In this document: positions 36,798 to 50,445 of the stretch, in pieces
How the letters are laid out: the number at the start of each line of letters is the position of its first letter
Position numbering within the stretch: the stretch's first letter is position 1
DNA from: Dillenia suffruticosa
Taxonomy: Eukaryota > Streptophyta > Magnoliopsida > Dilleniales > Dilleniaceae
Direction of reading: 5' to 3'
Assembly (NCBI GenBank): GCA_033439265.1
Contig: JAVTVX010000013.1
Span: forward strand, 4,924,501 to 4,988,500
DNA: 64,000 bases
Program-made: the position numbers and the translations under genes
The notes under the pieces: generated by a model
The model's database searches: none
What the model was told of the DNA's origin: nothing
Seen by the model: the letters and a program-made list of their open reading frames with translations, nothing else

Positions 36798-38900
36798 TAA
36801 CCTTCTGTACGTAGAAGGTTTCGCCACCTACTTCATCTCCAACTGCAACCCACACCAGCTTGCAATTCAGCGGTTTACGAGAGCAAATATGTATGAGGAA
36901 GAGGTGGATTTTGATGTTGGCCAAAGAAGTTGCAGCCTAAAAAGGCAGTTTGAGTTGAAAAATTGGTGATAATTAACTTGATCCATTGTGTAATTCTTGT
37001 CTGGAAAATTTTGCAAATTGAGTGGTAGCAGCATATACGAGGAGCTCTGTATGACAACAAGATATTTTAGTCTATTCATTTTAAAACTTTATTTGAAATC
37101 TATGCTGCTTACATTTTAAATTCTCTTTTATGCTTTGTCTGGTCTAGGAGCGGTCATGCTTCTGAGTTTAAATGTAATCGCCCCTGCCAACAGCAGTCTG
37201 GTTTGCCTGCAAGCATATAAAGTTCCATTTTCAGACGAAGATCAGAAAGTAATCCCACTAAAGAAAATAGTCCAGCTGCATTTAGTGGTGAGATAACAAC
37301 AAATTTACAGATTTTTCAAACCAGACTCTTTCCAAAAGGCTTATCATTCCATGTTTACTATAAACTCGTCCATCTTAAGGCAACAAGTCTCTGGTAGGAA
37401 ATGGCTGTGTGAGAGACCAACTGCACCAAATGCTCACCCTTCTTCAATTCATGCGTGCCTTTCCATATCCAACCCACTTTAAGGTATTTAAAATTATAGT
37501 CCAATCAAGATTCCAGCCTAAAGTATTTTAAATTATTTATTATATACATTTGTACTTAATTTTTGTTTATAAATTAAATTATTATAGAAAACTCTTTTCT
37601 TAAATAAATTGTGTAACAAAACAATTCATATAAGTTTTAATACTTGATGAAATTACAATAAAGGATAATTGATATTAAAGTTTTTTAAGTATAAATAGTT
37701 TCATAAATATTTGAAACCATATTTTTCAAGGGACAATTTCATAAATAGTTAAATTAAATATATACGTAACAATTCTAGAAAAACTAATTACACTATAGTG
37801 GTGCCGTTGAATATGAATGGCTTACAATTTACATACATTCCTCATTTTGAGCAGCTATGAACCAATTTTGAATAAATTATTTTTTAATTTTATTAAATTA
37901 ATAACGGCTATTTTCATGATCTATTTTGAAAATTTTCTTATTATTGTGGATCTTAAATTCTAGACTTTCATGTCCATATATTAATTTCAAAGAATTTGTG
38001 GCAAAATTTCTAATTATGGCCTATTTTAACTATAATTTATAGCATTTGTTATATCTTTTAATAAGTTAGGTATCGTGTTTTATTATTTCTTTTATTTTTA
38101 AATTTTTATTTAATTTTTATATAATTTTAATTGATATCACTTTTTCTTTAACTAAATTTCTATACCGAGCACTATTGAAGTATTTTAATTTATTTATTTT
38201 TTATTTTTAAATATATCAATATTTTAATTTAAATATCAATATCAAAGTCAAATCAAATATGAGCATATTTGTGATAAGGTTGATAATCACAGCCATAGTG
38301 ACCCTTTCAAAACAAAAGACAAAAGAAAGTGGAAAATAAAAACAAACCAATAAAAAAGAATCCAAAGCAGGAAAATTAATATTGTAAAATATATTAAATA
38401 TTTTATTATTATATGATATGATATAAATTTAATAATTAGTAAAAAGTTATAATTATATATAATAAACATTTTATATAAAATTTTTTATTTTATTGGACTT
38501 GACAAAATTTGAAATATTTTCAGGAGAGTCCCACCAAATTTTAGTATATGGACAATTACATCGAATCATATGGTCAAAAAATTCTACATATAGAATTTCA
38601 AAATTGCAAGTTTGTTTCTCTTTCCTACCTTTTATGTTGAGTCGACAACAATTTTAACGGTGACAGCTAACGTTGTAATTTCCAAAAGCAATGCCATGTT
38701 GCCACGGAGCCACCGAACAATTACTGCGAAAAAACAAAAGTTGAATTTCATTGTTTTTTTTTTTGTTGATCGGGGGGAAAATCGATGATAAAAATCAAAA
38801 AGCCAATCTGTCGGCTAACCATAGTTAAAGACTTGGGTCATCCTGTTTGGTTATTTTTGAACGGCTCGATCTTGCTTTGCCCTCTCTTTTTATTCTAGTT
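36798..38900. other. AT-rich spacer before the NDL gene
   Basis: About 2.1 kb with no supported gene. The first 400 bases may be 3' flank of the broken gene. From 37480 on it is strongly AT-rich, without clear repeats apart from short A/T tracts. No tRNA or transposon signature was recognised. Confidence 0.5.
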
Positions 38901-38902
38901 TC

Positions 38903-38905
<3 letters not shown>

Positions 38906-38936
<31 letters not shown>

Positions 38937-39016
38937 TCGGTGGAGGGTATATTTCTTTGTCTGAGAGAGAGAGAGAGAGAATAAACGGGTGGAGAGAGAC
39001 ATGCTCTGTATATAAG
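38906..39016 (+). promoter_or_regulatory. NDL promoter: GA repeats and TATA box
   Basis: A (GA)n run (38906-38934), a second shorter GA run (about 38962-38980) and a good TATA box TATATAAG (39009-39016) lie 54 bases before the ATG. GA repeats are known binding sites for plant BBR/BPC factors. The leader would be short and contains another GA stretch. Confidence 0.6.
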
Positions 39017-39069
39017 CTATCAAAGCAAACCGTAGATTTTGGAGTGGGGGGAGAGAGAGAGCCGCGGCC

Positions 39070-42000
39070 ATGGGAGAGTCGAATGATTCAGTTTCTATCG
39101 ACATGGAGACCATTTCTCTAGGTGGAAAGGTATTAACTTTCTTCAATTACACAATGAAATGTTTTTTAACTTTCATCTGGGTTTTACTTAATTTTGTGAT
39201 TTTTCATCTTACCCACATTTTAAATTTTTGTTTGGAAGGTTAGGGTTTGTCTTTTGTATTTGTTGAGCTAAACTTCATGTGGGTTTTGCTTAAATTTGCT
39301 CATTTCTGGTTTTTCAAACTCTCACATTTCACATTTTTATTTTTCTAACCTAAAATCCATCTTTTGGGGGGTTAGGGTTTGTCATTTTTTGATGAGCTAA
39401 GAATTTCATCACGGTTTTGCTTTAATTTACTGATTTTGTGATTTGTAAGTTTTCCATAAATTCACATTTTTCTTCGGATTTCGGGTTTGCCTTTTTGTTT
39501 TTGTTAGCTAAAATTTTGGTGAAGCTTGTTAAATCTATGGGCTCTATTTTCTGGGAAGTTAGTATTTGTTCAATTAGGTGTTAGGGTTCCAAAGAAAAAA
39601 TTCTCAAGTTTGGGTTTTTCGATGTTGGGTCATTTAGGTTAAGCTCATAATTGTTCATAGGTTGAATTGAATTCACACGTAGGTTTTTTAGGGTTTTCGT
39701 GTGATCTGCCAGCTGGAATTGATAATAGATGGGAATTGTTCCTTTTCATTTTATTAGTTCCTATCTTTTTTGATTTTTAATCTTATTTCTTTCTTTTATC
39801 TCGGTCTTTCTTAAGATACCTTCCTTCTTGTTTAGTGCCAGTTAAGAAATCTAAGTCTTTCGATGAATCCTTATCTGCCTTCTATCCATAAAATGATTTC
39901 AGTAAATTTGAAGAAAAGCTTAGGTTCCTTTACTTGCTATCTTTCTTCTTTATTTTACAAATCAGCTTTGAGTTGGTCTCCCTTGTCTTTTTCTATTTAG
40001 AACTTGTGGCCATTTCTAATCAGTTGCTAGGTCAATGTCCTTCTTTTAATTTGTTAGATTCCCTGGTTTTTTCTTTCCTTTGAACTATCACTGCTATTAG
40101 AGGATGCAAATAATTGAAAGCCTGAATTACTCTCCTTTAACACACATTCAACCAATATTTTAGTTAACTTACTTAATCTGGGTTCTTCTAAAAGGATCTG
40201 AGCACATGGCAAGCTCCTTTTCTGAATAAAGTTATTTTGTTTAAGCTAGAGTCTTCCTATATTTAATTGGTTTTTGCTTGCAAAAAAAGATTCCCCTCCC
40301 CACTTTTTTGATGGCTGTGATGTATTCCCATGATTAGAGAATGGTAATTTTCTACCAAACAAAAGAGTTTCTTTATGTCTATAATATGATAATCTGGATT
40401 TATATGTTAACTTGTTCTCTATTCTGTTCAACCCCTATTTATGTTTTGGCATACTGTAAATATTTGAGATTGATAGCTTCCATTATTCATGATCGATTTT
40501 GTTAATTTATTGTGTTCTAATGCTATTCCATGAACATTTCTCCATCAGGAACATATTATACAGACTGGCCGTGGTTCCATTTCTGTCATTGTCTATGGAG
40601 ACCAAGACAAGCCAGCATTAGTCACTTACCCTGATATAGCTTTGAATCGTAAGTATAACTTAGTTATATTAATTGCTTTGTCTTCAGGCTTTCTTACCTT
40701 TGTCAAGGTCCCATTATCTGCAGTTTCATTCGCCTAGTTTTGTATCATATAACATTTGATTAGAGGCTCTAACGAGGATGAAAAATAATAAAGCCGTAGG
40801 ACCAGATGACATTCCTATAGAAGTATGGAAATATTTGGGTGAATTTGGTGTAAAAGTGTTAACGGATATTTTTAATAAAATTTGGCAAACTAAGAGAATG
40901 TCCCAAATATGGAGAAAGAGTGTAATTGTACCGCTATATAAGAATAAATGAGATATACAAGATTACTCCAACTATAGAGAAATTAAACTTATGAGTCATA
41001 CCATGAAGTTATGGGAGAGAGTAATAGAGCATAGATTGAGATTGAAGATAACTGTATCTTAAAATCAATTTGGATTTATGCCAGGAAGATCTACCACGGA
41101 AGCAATCCACTTGTTAAGATATTTGATGGAGACATATAGAGCACAAAAGAGAGACCTATACATGATATTCATTGATTTAGAAAAAGCATATGATAGGGTT
41201 CTTAGAGAATTATTGTGGTGGGCGTTGATGAAAAAATGGATATCTTTGAGATACATTAATCTCATTAAAGATATGTATGAGGGAGCTACAATCAGCGTTA
41301 GAACTTGCGGGGGTTTGAGCGATAATTTTTCCATTAACATTGGACTCCATCAAGGTTCGGCATTAAGTTCCCTCCTTTTTGTAATAGTAATAGACGAAAT
41401 TACAAAAAGTATCCAAAATGAAATACCATGGTGTATGCTTTTTGCAGATGATATAGTATTAGTTGATAAAACTAGAGAGAGTTTTAGTGTTAAACTAGAA
41501 TTATGGAGACTTACACTAAAATCTAGAGAGTTTAGATTGAGTAGATCGAAAAGCAAATATATGAGATGTAGGTTTAGCGATAGTTATAGGAATGATAAAG
41601 AAACGATTAGATTAGATGGGCAAAATGTCCTCAAAAATGATCGATTTAGATATTTAGGCTCTATTATTCAAAATGATTGCAATATAGATGAAGATGTGAA
41701 CCATAGGATTCAATTGGGTTGGATGAAATGGAGAAAGGCATTCGGAGTTCTTTGTGATCGGACGATACCATTACACCTGAAGGGAAAGTTCTATAGAACC
41801 ACGATTAGATCTACACAATTGTATGGTACTGAGTGTTGGGTTATTAAACAACAACAAGAACAAAAGATGGCTGTAGCAGAAATGAGAATGTTTAGGTGGA
41901 TATGTGAAAAAACTAGAAAAGATAAAATTAGAAATGAAGAGATTCGTAACAAGTTGGGAGTTAGTTCAATTGTGGATAAGATGTAAGAGTGTCGCTTGAC

Positions 42001-44863
42001 GTGGTTTGGGCATGTGCAAAGAAGACCTAAATATGCACCAGTTAGGAGAACAGAGAATTTAATTATAGGAGATCTAGTAAAACGTAGAGATAGACCATTA
42101 AAAACTTGGATGCAAGTTATTCGTAAAGACATGGAGGTTAAGGGTTTAAAAGAGGAAATGATTTTAGATAAAAATGGATGACGTAATAGAATCCGCATAA
42201 ATTAAATCAATATATTTATAATATTTATCTATTAACTTTTATTTATTTTTATTTTATTTTTCTCTTATTTTTCTTTATTCCTTCACTGAGAAGACAAGGT
42301 TGAATGAAGACAGTGGTATTTGTTTTTGAAGTAATCCTACTAGAATGCCATTTGTCATCACCTTCTGATCATTTTCCTGTGAGGCCTTGTTAGATACACT
42401 TCTTGGTAGACAGAACCTCCATTGCAGTGTCACCCTACACTATTTAAGTTAGTCAACCATTGCCAACTCTTCTTATTAATTACTACCAAACATGTTCTGT
42501 TTATTTGATTTTTTTTCCCCTGACATATTGGCTATTGTAACTGAACTTTTGAGGAAAACAAGAAGTGACTAACCATTTACATCTGACTCACAAATTCTAA
42601 AGTCCTAATAATTTGATAAACATGGTAAACGTTTAGTAAGAAATTGTCACTCACATTTTACAGTACTTTAGAATTGATTTATTAATTGGAATTGAGATGG
42701 TAACTTGTGTAGTTCTCTGTCTTTGCATGTTTGAGCAGATGTATCCTGTTTCCAAGGATTGTTCTTTTGTCCAGAAGCAGCTACATTACTTCTCCACAAC
42801 TTCTGCATATATCACATCAGTCCTCCTGGACATGAGGTTTGTAATCGTGAACTTGATTCTAACAGGTTATTTGTTCTTAATTTCTTAGATGTTCTATCTC
42901 TGGACTAAGTTATGATCTTTCTGTTGCTATGACTCACGTAGTATCCTGGCACTTTTCTCCAAAGTTCTTGCAGTTGGGTGCTGCTCCTATTTGTCCAGAT
43001 GACCCTGTTCCATCTGTTGATGACTTAGCAGATCAGATTCTTGAGGTTCTCAACTTTTTTGGGTAAACTCATCATTTGACTTCTGAATTTGTTATCTTCT
43101 CTTTGTAGTTTTCATGTATATTGGTTGTCTCTTTTAATTTATTCTCAATATTCCAGTCACATGTAGGCATGGCATACTTATATTTTTCCAGTGTGTCGCC
43201 TTTAATGCCGATTGGCATCAACTTTATACATTTTTCTACGCTCACTTGCTTTGCCATGGCACAGATGTCTACTTCTCTTTACTTGTTTTTCATTAAATCC
43301 AAATTCTGCTATTCAGGCTTGGTGCAGTGATGTGCATGGGTGTAACTGCAGGGGCTTACATTCTGAGCCTATTTGCTGTATGTTGCCATACTGGAATCTC
43401 TATTCAAATTGATTTTTCTTTAAACATTTGATTTCTTGGCATAACTGATTTGGTGTCTCCCTTGCAGGTAAAATATAGAGAGAGGGTTCTTGGTTTGATC
43501 CTGGTATCCCCTCTATGTAAAGCGCCATCTTGGACTGAATGGTTGTGTAATAAGGTTTTTACTAAGCAATTCTTTAATGTACTCATGATGGAGAATAGCT
43601 TTTATGACAAATTGTATGACTAACTCCTTTCCTAAATTTGCAGCTTGTGTCTAATTTGTTGTATTACTATGGCATGTGTGGTTTGGTGAAGGAATATTTG
43701 TTGAAGCGCTATTTCAGCAAGGTATTTCATTTTTGTTCATCATCTTGTTACCTGTGTTTCTCGCATGATATCTATCAGTGAAAATTGGTGATAGAATTGT
43801 TGCACTTCATTGTAGGAAGTTCGTGGCAGTATAGAAGTGCCTGAATCTGATATTGTCCAAGCATGCAGAAGAGTATATAGCTTTCGTCATTTTCTAATCT
43901 TCTCTTACAAACTCTCAATAGTTGCCAAGAAACCTGTTTAATCGTGTTCTATTCATTTGTGCAGTTACTCGATGAAAGGCAGAGTGGAAATGTCATGCAG
44001 TTTCTGGAGGCAATTAATGGGTAACTACCTGGGCTGAGATTGCTTCTTTTTTGCTTATAGATTAATGTAACTTTCTCACTGAAGTAAGTTTGTCCGTACT
44101 TGCAGGAGACCTGACATTAGTGAAGGATTGAAGAGACTAAAATGTCGAACACTTATATTTGTTGGAGAATTCTCTCCTTTCCATACTGAGGCTCTGTACA
44201 TGACATCAAAACTGGACAGAAAACAGAGTGCCTTAGTTGAGGTATCTTCTCTCTCCCTGCTGCTAGCAATCTTAGTTGAGGTATTTAATGCTGCAGTTGT
44301 TAGGATGATTATTGTTCCTGTATGAGATCAAAAAATAAAAGAGAGATTAATTGTCTGCCATTGAACAAAGCAGAAACTGAAAGGCTGCATATTAAACCTA
44401 AGTCATTGAATATGTTGAATTCTTTGATTGGCATGCATATAACTCCCTTGTAATGTAATGTCCTTCTTGAATCATGAACATTTCTTAACCTGTTCACTCT
44501 TAACATGCGGATTTTCTCTTATTTCACCATGTGTTTTCTTTTATAAGAAACGGAGTCTCACTTGCCCCACCCCCTATAAACATCTCTAAGACACCAACAA
44601 ATTCAGGGGATTTACCTATATATCCTTGTATGATTCAACAGGTTCAAGCTTGTGGATCAATGGTGACGGAGGAGCAACCGCATGCCATGTTGATACCAAT
44701 GGAGTACTTCCTCATGGGGTATGGCTTGTATCGACCATGCTATTTCAGTGACAGCCCAAGGAGCCCTCTTAGCCCCTCTTGTATCTCTCCGGAGCTTCTC
44801 TCTCCGGAAAGCATGGGATTGAAGCTCAAACCAATAAAGACGCGAGTTTCGGTCCGAGTATAA
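39070..44863 (+). CDS. NDL: NDR/N-myc downregulated-like protein
   Basis: Plant NDL proteins bind the G-protein beta-gamma dimer and affect auxin transport; they have an alpha/beta-hydrolase fold without known catalysis. Eleven exons: 39070-39129, 40549-40648, 42739-42836, 42974-43062, 43317-43377, 43468-43554, 43644-43721, 43816-43872, 43965-44020, 44106-44241 and 44642-44863, giving 347 aa. Landmarks are the N-terminal [31 protein letters not shown] split over short words, [14 protein letters not shown], and the elbow GVTAG (124-128), where a Thr stands at the position of the hydrolase Ser, as expected for a non-enzymatic family. The C-terminus is Ser/Pro-rich ([12 protein letters not shown]). 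Intron 1 is long (1.4 kb) and intron 2 contains an RTE-type LINE. No defect seen. Confidence 0.95.
40757..42185 (+). mobile_element. 5'-truncated RTE-type LINE in NDL intron 2
   Basis: A non-LTR retrotransposon fragment in the same orientation as the host gene. Reverse transcriptase motifs run in order: [68 protein letters not shown] (catalytic ADD) and RYLGSIIQ, then the C-terminal WFGHVQRRP and [11 protein letters not shown]. The longest open frame, 41078-41986, is 302 aa. Only three stops interrupt the RT frame: TGA at 40949-40951, TAA at 41060-41062 and TAA at 41984-41986. The endonuclease domain is missing. It ends near the terminal stop, before an AT-rich tail. Motifs fit the plant RTE clade better than L1. 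Target duplication is not resolved. Confidence 0.85.
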
Positions 44864-45890
44864 CAAATCTGTAACAGGTGTAGATCTCTTTTTTGGGGGG
44901 GGATTTTGTAAAATTTTGTTTTGGACACTTGGATTTGTTGAAGGTGGGTTAGAAATCGGAGGTTAGGGTTTTGTAGATATGTGGGATGACCTCTCTTGGG
45001 GTAACAAAACATTTAATATAGGTGGGATCTGATAATCATTCATTTGTAGTCGGTCATAATGGAGAGCCATTCATTCATTTATTAACAAGATATGTTGATG
45101 ATGACTAGAAATTAATAAATGGAGTGCTTCAGCTTTTTGTTTTATGAGTTTGATGGTTGGAGCTGGATTCAATTTGGAGTATTTATTCTCATGCATGATT
45201 TTTTTTTTCTCTTCTCGTTTATGCTTCAATTGATATGGTAAAAACTGTGTAAAGAGAATTTGTTCAATTATGAATTGGCATTTACTTGTACCACTGAGCT
45301 AGTTGCCTGATGATCATTTGTATTTATTCAAAGAATTGGCATTAATTTATAGGATGAGAATAACTCTTATAACTTTTGATATTTCCCAATTACGTGGAGA
45401 TGATTGAAGTATGAAGTGGGTTGTGTTGTAATCTAAATAATTGAGGGCTTGCCTTCCATTTCCATGATTGACTCTCTCTCTCTCTCTCTGTGGACTGTCA
45501 TCCTGCACATGGGAAGGGAACCCATTCCAATAGTTAGGTTAGTCACTTGGTGGGGACGTAGTTGATAATGACCAGAGATTCCCTTGTCAAGTTGAAGTTG
45601 TAGAATTGTTTGGTTACCGACCCTCACTCTTCAGCCATTTGAAAAATCCTTTTTCTTTTTTAAAGATCAATACTTGTTACTATTTCTTTTCTTTATGCTT
45701 TTGTGCGTGATTATTCTCTGTCATCCTAAAATAAGCACTTGGGTTTTGGCAAAATAGATAATCTTGAGGGACCTAACAAAGTGCTATCTAATGTCCCCTC
45801 TTATCTTGGTTTGCAGACTAATAAAGAAGTCTCCAGAAATATTAAAATTTTGAGCAAATTCATAACTCCGTCTGCAAGCCATTTCTGTAG

Positions 45891-45960
45891 CCGGCAAATG
45901 GGGAAGTTTGAAAAGTCCTAGATAGCCGGCAAATGGGGAAGTTTGGAAAGTCCTAGAGTA
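45891..45960. repeat. 35-bp tandem duplication
   Basis: Two copies of 'ccggcaaatggggaagtttg' followed by 'aaaagtcctagatag' or 'gaaagtcctagagta' stand head to tail with one internal difference. No function is recognised. Confidence 0.8.
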
Positions 45961-47289
45961 ATTTATTAAAGTTGGTGTGATGGAGTAATTATTATGTAAA
46001 TAATGAAGTAATATAATATTTAATTAATTATTTGATTTCGTTTTCGGGCTTGGAAAAAAGTATTTATTTAAGCACAATTCTATGTTGGATGTAGCACGAT
46101 TTCTTGACAAGCGTCAAGTACTAATGTTACCACCACCTTTGGGGTAGGAAACTTTCTTGGTTGAATGTATGAATGATATTTTTCATGTAAGTGAGGACAT
46201 CGTCATGTGGATGTGCCTTTTGAACGCAACATGTGGTATTTTCATGGCATTAATACGATTGCCTGATCAAGCACTTGCTTTTGCATAAAAAGAAGAAAGG
46301 GTCTTGAATGGCGAAAATGTTACCCATCCCTTAGGTGCCCTTTATAATGATATGTAAGACCCTTGAAACAAAAGATGTTCTGTTCAATGGAGGCAAAATA
46401 AAAGGAATGTCACTAATTCCAAAATAAAAAAATAAAAAAAAAAAAATTAAATTTCTATATTTTCATGTCGAGGGGATTCAATGCCAAAATTTGATAATTT
46501 TTTTCTGATTTTGAGCTCCTGCATTTTTAAAATTGTTGTCTTTTTCTTTGTTTTGTTTTGTTTTATGCTCCATTCTAACTTATACTTCATAATTGTTTAA
46601 GCACATGGTGTTCATGTAACTCCACCAAAATGCTTACTCTGCGGGCAAGATACTGAACAGTCTAAAAGGCATTTGGATTCTCTGTAGGAAAAAAAACACT
46701 TCTCTCTTTCTTATGATGCTTCTATATATACCATTTTCCACAGGCTTCCCGGTGCCCAACTCCCCCACCCTCCCAATAAAAAAGGGCATGGTGATTGCGG
46801 CTATCATAGGCATGATGCCCCAACCATATTCACTTTAAAAGCCGCTCCTCATTTTGATAACCAGAATAACTAGAATTCTAATAATTATATAAAAAAATAT
46901 TCTCATCAATTCAAAAAAGAATCATCATTGTCCGTCTTAAAAATCTAATTTTTAATTTCGTAATAGATGGAACAATTGTTTCGTTATTATCCTCGATTAC
47001 AAAAATATTATCAGACATAAAATTTTGAATATTTTTTTGAATAAATAATCAAAATTAATGTAACTCAAATTGAGATTATCGGTTCAACTATAACTGTTTT
47101 TGTATGTATCATTTATAATCGAGTTTTTTTTTTGTTTTTTTTTTTCACTGGCATTTCCAACAGGACAAAACCCACCAAATAATGAGGCAATCCGGCCCAA
47201 AAAATCCAACTGCCAATCAAATCCTAAACGGCCGCACATTAATCTCAAAGCATTGCTTCTCTCCTCGTGTTGGATAAAATAAGAGAGTC

Positions 47290-47455
47290 GATACATTTTT
47301 GTATTGAGTGATTCGATAATCTATTTTTTTAATTAAAAATTTTGAGTTTGAGTTTTGAAAATGATAAAAAAATATTAAAAAAAATCAAATTTTAAAATAA
47401 ATTTTATAATATTTAAATTAAATTAATCAAATAAAATTTAAATAATGAAAAAAAA
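47290..47455 (+). repeat. SINE-like fragment (dispersed family)
   Basis: A weak B-box-like word (gagtttgagttttg) is followed by A-rich sequence and the family tail 'aaattaaattaatcaaataaa' with 'atttaaataatgaaaaaaa'. It is very decayed and assigned by similarity to 23215-23375. Confidence 0.35.
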
Positions 47456-47922
47456 AAGTCGACCTGACTCACTCATGAAGCTAACCTGGGTAGGACATAT
47501 AAACATGTATTTTAGGGGCAATCAAAACCGGTTTAGTGGTCTAACTCGAGTGGGATAAGTCGGGCTAAGCTTATACAATGACTTCTGTTGTTTGAATCCG
47601 ATTGGTTCCGTTTCTTCTTTTTTTTTTTTTTTTAAAATCTCGAATTTGGATCTCATTATTAAGCGAACCAAAATAATGGGCTAGGCCTATCGGATTAGGA
47701 GGCAATGCGGACCATAAATCCAAAGGCTAATCGAATCTTACCAGTTACATCCCAAGAAAACAATCCAGTAATACAAATGCCCACCCTATCCTAAGATTCC
47801 AGATTCAAATTCACCTATTGACAAACCTCTCGGGACATTATTTATTCCTTATAGGCATCTGTGGAAAGAAACATCTGCGGCGAACAAAGCGGTGTCGCCG
47901 GAGAAGCAACCGCAGCCGTCGG

Positions 47923-50445
47923 ATGGCGGATACAGTTGTGGTTTTCGACTTTGATAGGACGATCATCGACGGCGACAGTGACAGATGGGTGATAGAAGAA
48001 ATGGGTTTGACCCAGTTGTTCAATCAGCTTCTAAGAACCATGCCTTGGACCTCTCTCATGGTTTTCCTCTTCTTCTTCACTTGTTTCTCTTTGATTTTGT
48101 GTTGTCTTTGTGGGTTTTGTTGCTTTTACTATTGTCAACCCTTGATTTCTTTTTGATGGTATTAATTTTGTGGGTCTTTGATATATTTTGCGCTAATTGA
48201 CAATTGAACCCCCCAAAAAAATGGTTTCCACTTTTCAGTGCTCTAGGGGACCTCGTATGCATTTTTCTATTTTTTTCAGTACTTATTGACTGAGCATCAA
48301 ATAGAGACTTGGCCTGTTTTATAAGCAGAAAATGAAATGTAGCTCTAATTCGGTTAATTGCAAAGTTAAATTACTGGAAGTATGAATGTTTAGCCATCTT
48401 ATTAAACAATGGAATTGTAAAGCGTCCAATTTTCTTGTCAGAACAACCTAGATTTATGTCGTCAGCCGAGTGAAGCAGTTCTTCGCTGGAGGGTTACGCC
48501 CTGCATTTGGCCTATGTGTGAGGACTTTCAGACAAGTCTGATAGGAATGCCACTTACTTTCTTCAAACTCCCGTTACATACCAGAAAAGTAGTGTGAATA
48601 TTCGAACATGAAAGATCTGCCTAATTCAGAAATGAGCCAAGTTATTATTGTTTGATCCTGTCCTTATTGCTAATAAGTGCTGTAAATACTGTATCTCAGA
48701 TTTTTCTATCAAACTGGTGAAATATTGAAAATTTAGCGTGTAATCAATTTCTTAGATTAAGCTAGTTATCCAAAACCCTGCTTTCATGATAGATTTTTTT
48801 TTGTCATGCTAGTTTTGGCATGGTTATATCTTTGTTTTTCTGTTTATCTGTTTGATTTTGTTGATTTAAGTACTTTAATGGAATGTAGCTTTTGTTCTCC
48901 TATGGGGATTAATTGAGTTTTGTGATGTTAAACATGATTAGGATAGGATGACAATGGAGCTTCACTCGCAGGGAAGTACAATTTCACAAATTGCAGATTG
49001 TTTGAAGCGTGTTCCATTGCATCCGCAAATTATTGCAAGCATTAGATCTGCACATGCTCTTGGGTAAAAGTCTAATCCATAATTTTTCATAAGCTCCTTT
49101 ATTTTTGAAGGAAGCTCCTTTAATTTGGTTCTAATGGAAATGTGGATGAATACAGGTGTGACTTAAAGATAATTAGTGATGCAAATCAGTTCTATATTCA
49201 GACAATATTGGAGAATCATGGTTTGTTGGGGTGCTTTTCAGAGATATACACAAACCCAACTTTTGTTGATGAAGAAGGAAGACTGAGGATCTTCCCGTAC
49301 CATGATTATGCCAAATCTCCTCATGGTTGCAGCCTTTGCCCCACCAACATGTGCAAGGTACGTCCAGACATCCTTTCAACAATATCAGTTTATCCTAATG
49401 TCATTGCAGTTGTTCTGTTATATTGAAGTATGGCTTCGTCTTATATAGTTTCCCTATTTCATAATTAATTAACTTTTGGGAACACTTGTAGTTGTTATCT
49501 CCATTACTTGGTACAAGGTTCTTGGAATTGTTAAAGAAGAAATTGAATTAGTTCAAAAGCTCAAGTTCATGTATTGTACTTCTTGTACCTCTTAATCCCT
49601 TCCTAAAGTATAAGATCTTGATGCGAAGTACACCTAATCGAACTTTGGTGGATCCTGTTAGCCTGAAAATAGACTGCACAATTGCCACAAGATCAAAACA
49701 TGCCTATTGTATGTTATGCCATTGCCAAGTGCGCTTACAAAGTTATCCTTAATTATCTAGAGAAGCAATGGATCCTTTGTTGAATTTCTAGGAAGTGCCT
49801 TTTATTGTGGAAAATTGGTTGGATGAAATTTGTCAGCTTCAAAAACCCTCTATTGGCCATCCCTTGCCCCTCCTCTTCCTTTTTGGGTTGAGAAAGGGCA
49901 CTCAGGCCCATGCACGTCTTTGGCTTTGGCTGGCACCCTGAAAAATTGAATCTCTATCTTTATCTGTCAATGTACTCATTGCACTCACCTGGTGGGCATT
50001 CTTCAGTAGAAAAAGCATATCAAAGCAGGAAAAAAAAGACCTTTTTTCTGTATATTATAATATGTGATGTGATGATATTTCTGTCTTTGCTGCTAATTTG
50101 TTTAAAGCTGAAAACTCAATCTCATTGTTGTTTGCAATGTAGGGTCTGATCATTGAGCAGATCCGAGCTTTTGCTTATGCAAGCGGGAAGAAAAGATTTA
50201 TCTATCTTGGAGATGGGCGAGGTGATTATTGCCCGAGTCTGAAGCTGGAGGAAAGGGACTATGTGATGCCAAGAAAGGACTATCCATTGTGGGAGTGCAT
50301 TTTTAGCAACCCAACTCTTATCAAGGCAAAAGTCCATGAATGGAATGGTGGGGAGGAGCTCGCAAGGATCTTACTTCACCGGATAAACAGAATTTCTGAT
50401 GAAGAAAAGATCAGCACGGGCAATTCCATGTGGTCGAGTATGTGA
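47923..50445 (+). CDS. HAD-superfamily phosphatase (PHOSPHO/PECP/PPsPase group)
   Basis: A magnesium-dependent phosphatase of the group that includes plant phosphoethanolamine/phosphocholine phosphatase and pyrophosphate-specific phosphatase; the exact substrate cannot be read from sequence. Four exons: 47923-48060, 48942-49063, 49156-49357 and 50143-50445, giving 254 aa. Motif I is DFDRT (nucleophile D9, acid D11), motif II IISDAN (S94), and motif IV GDGRGDYCPS (D178, D182). A Cys-rich stretch HGCSLCPTNMCK precedes the last intron. The upstream frame is open to 47818, but the Arg-rich extension looks like leader; the ATG at 47923 gives the family N-terminus MADTVVVFDFD. Some family members are phosphate-starvation induced; I saw no clear P1BS promoter site but did not search exhaustively. 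Confidence 0.92.

Larger units (their letters stand above)
44864..47922. other. spacer between NDL and the HAD phosphatase gene
   Basis: About 3 kb without a supported gene. The first few hundred bases are NDL 3' UTR and flank. A (TC)n run is at about 45472-45489, and a 35-bp tandem duplication (unit ccggcaaatggggaagtttg...) is at 45891-45955. A candidate SINE-like tail is at 47290-47455. The last 200 bases, GC-richer, hold the phosphatase promoter and leader. Confidence 0.5.
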
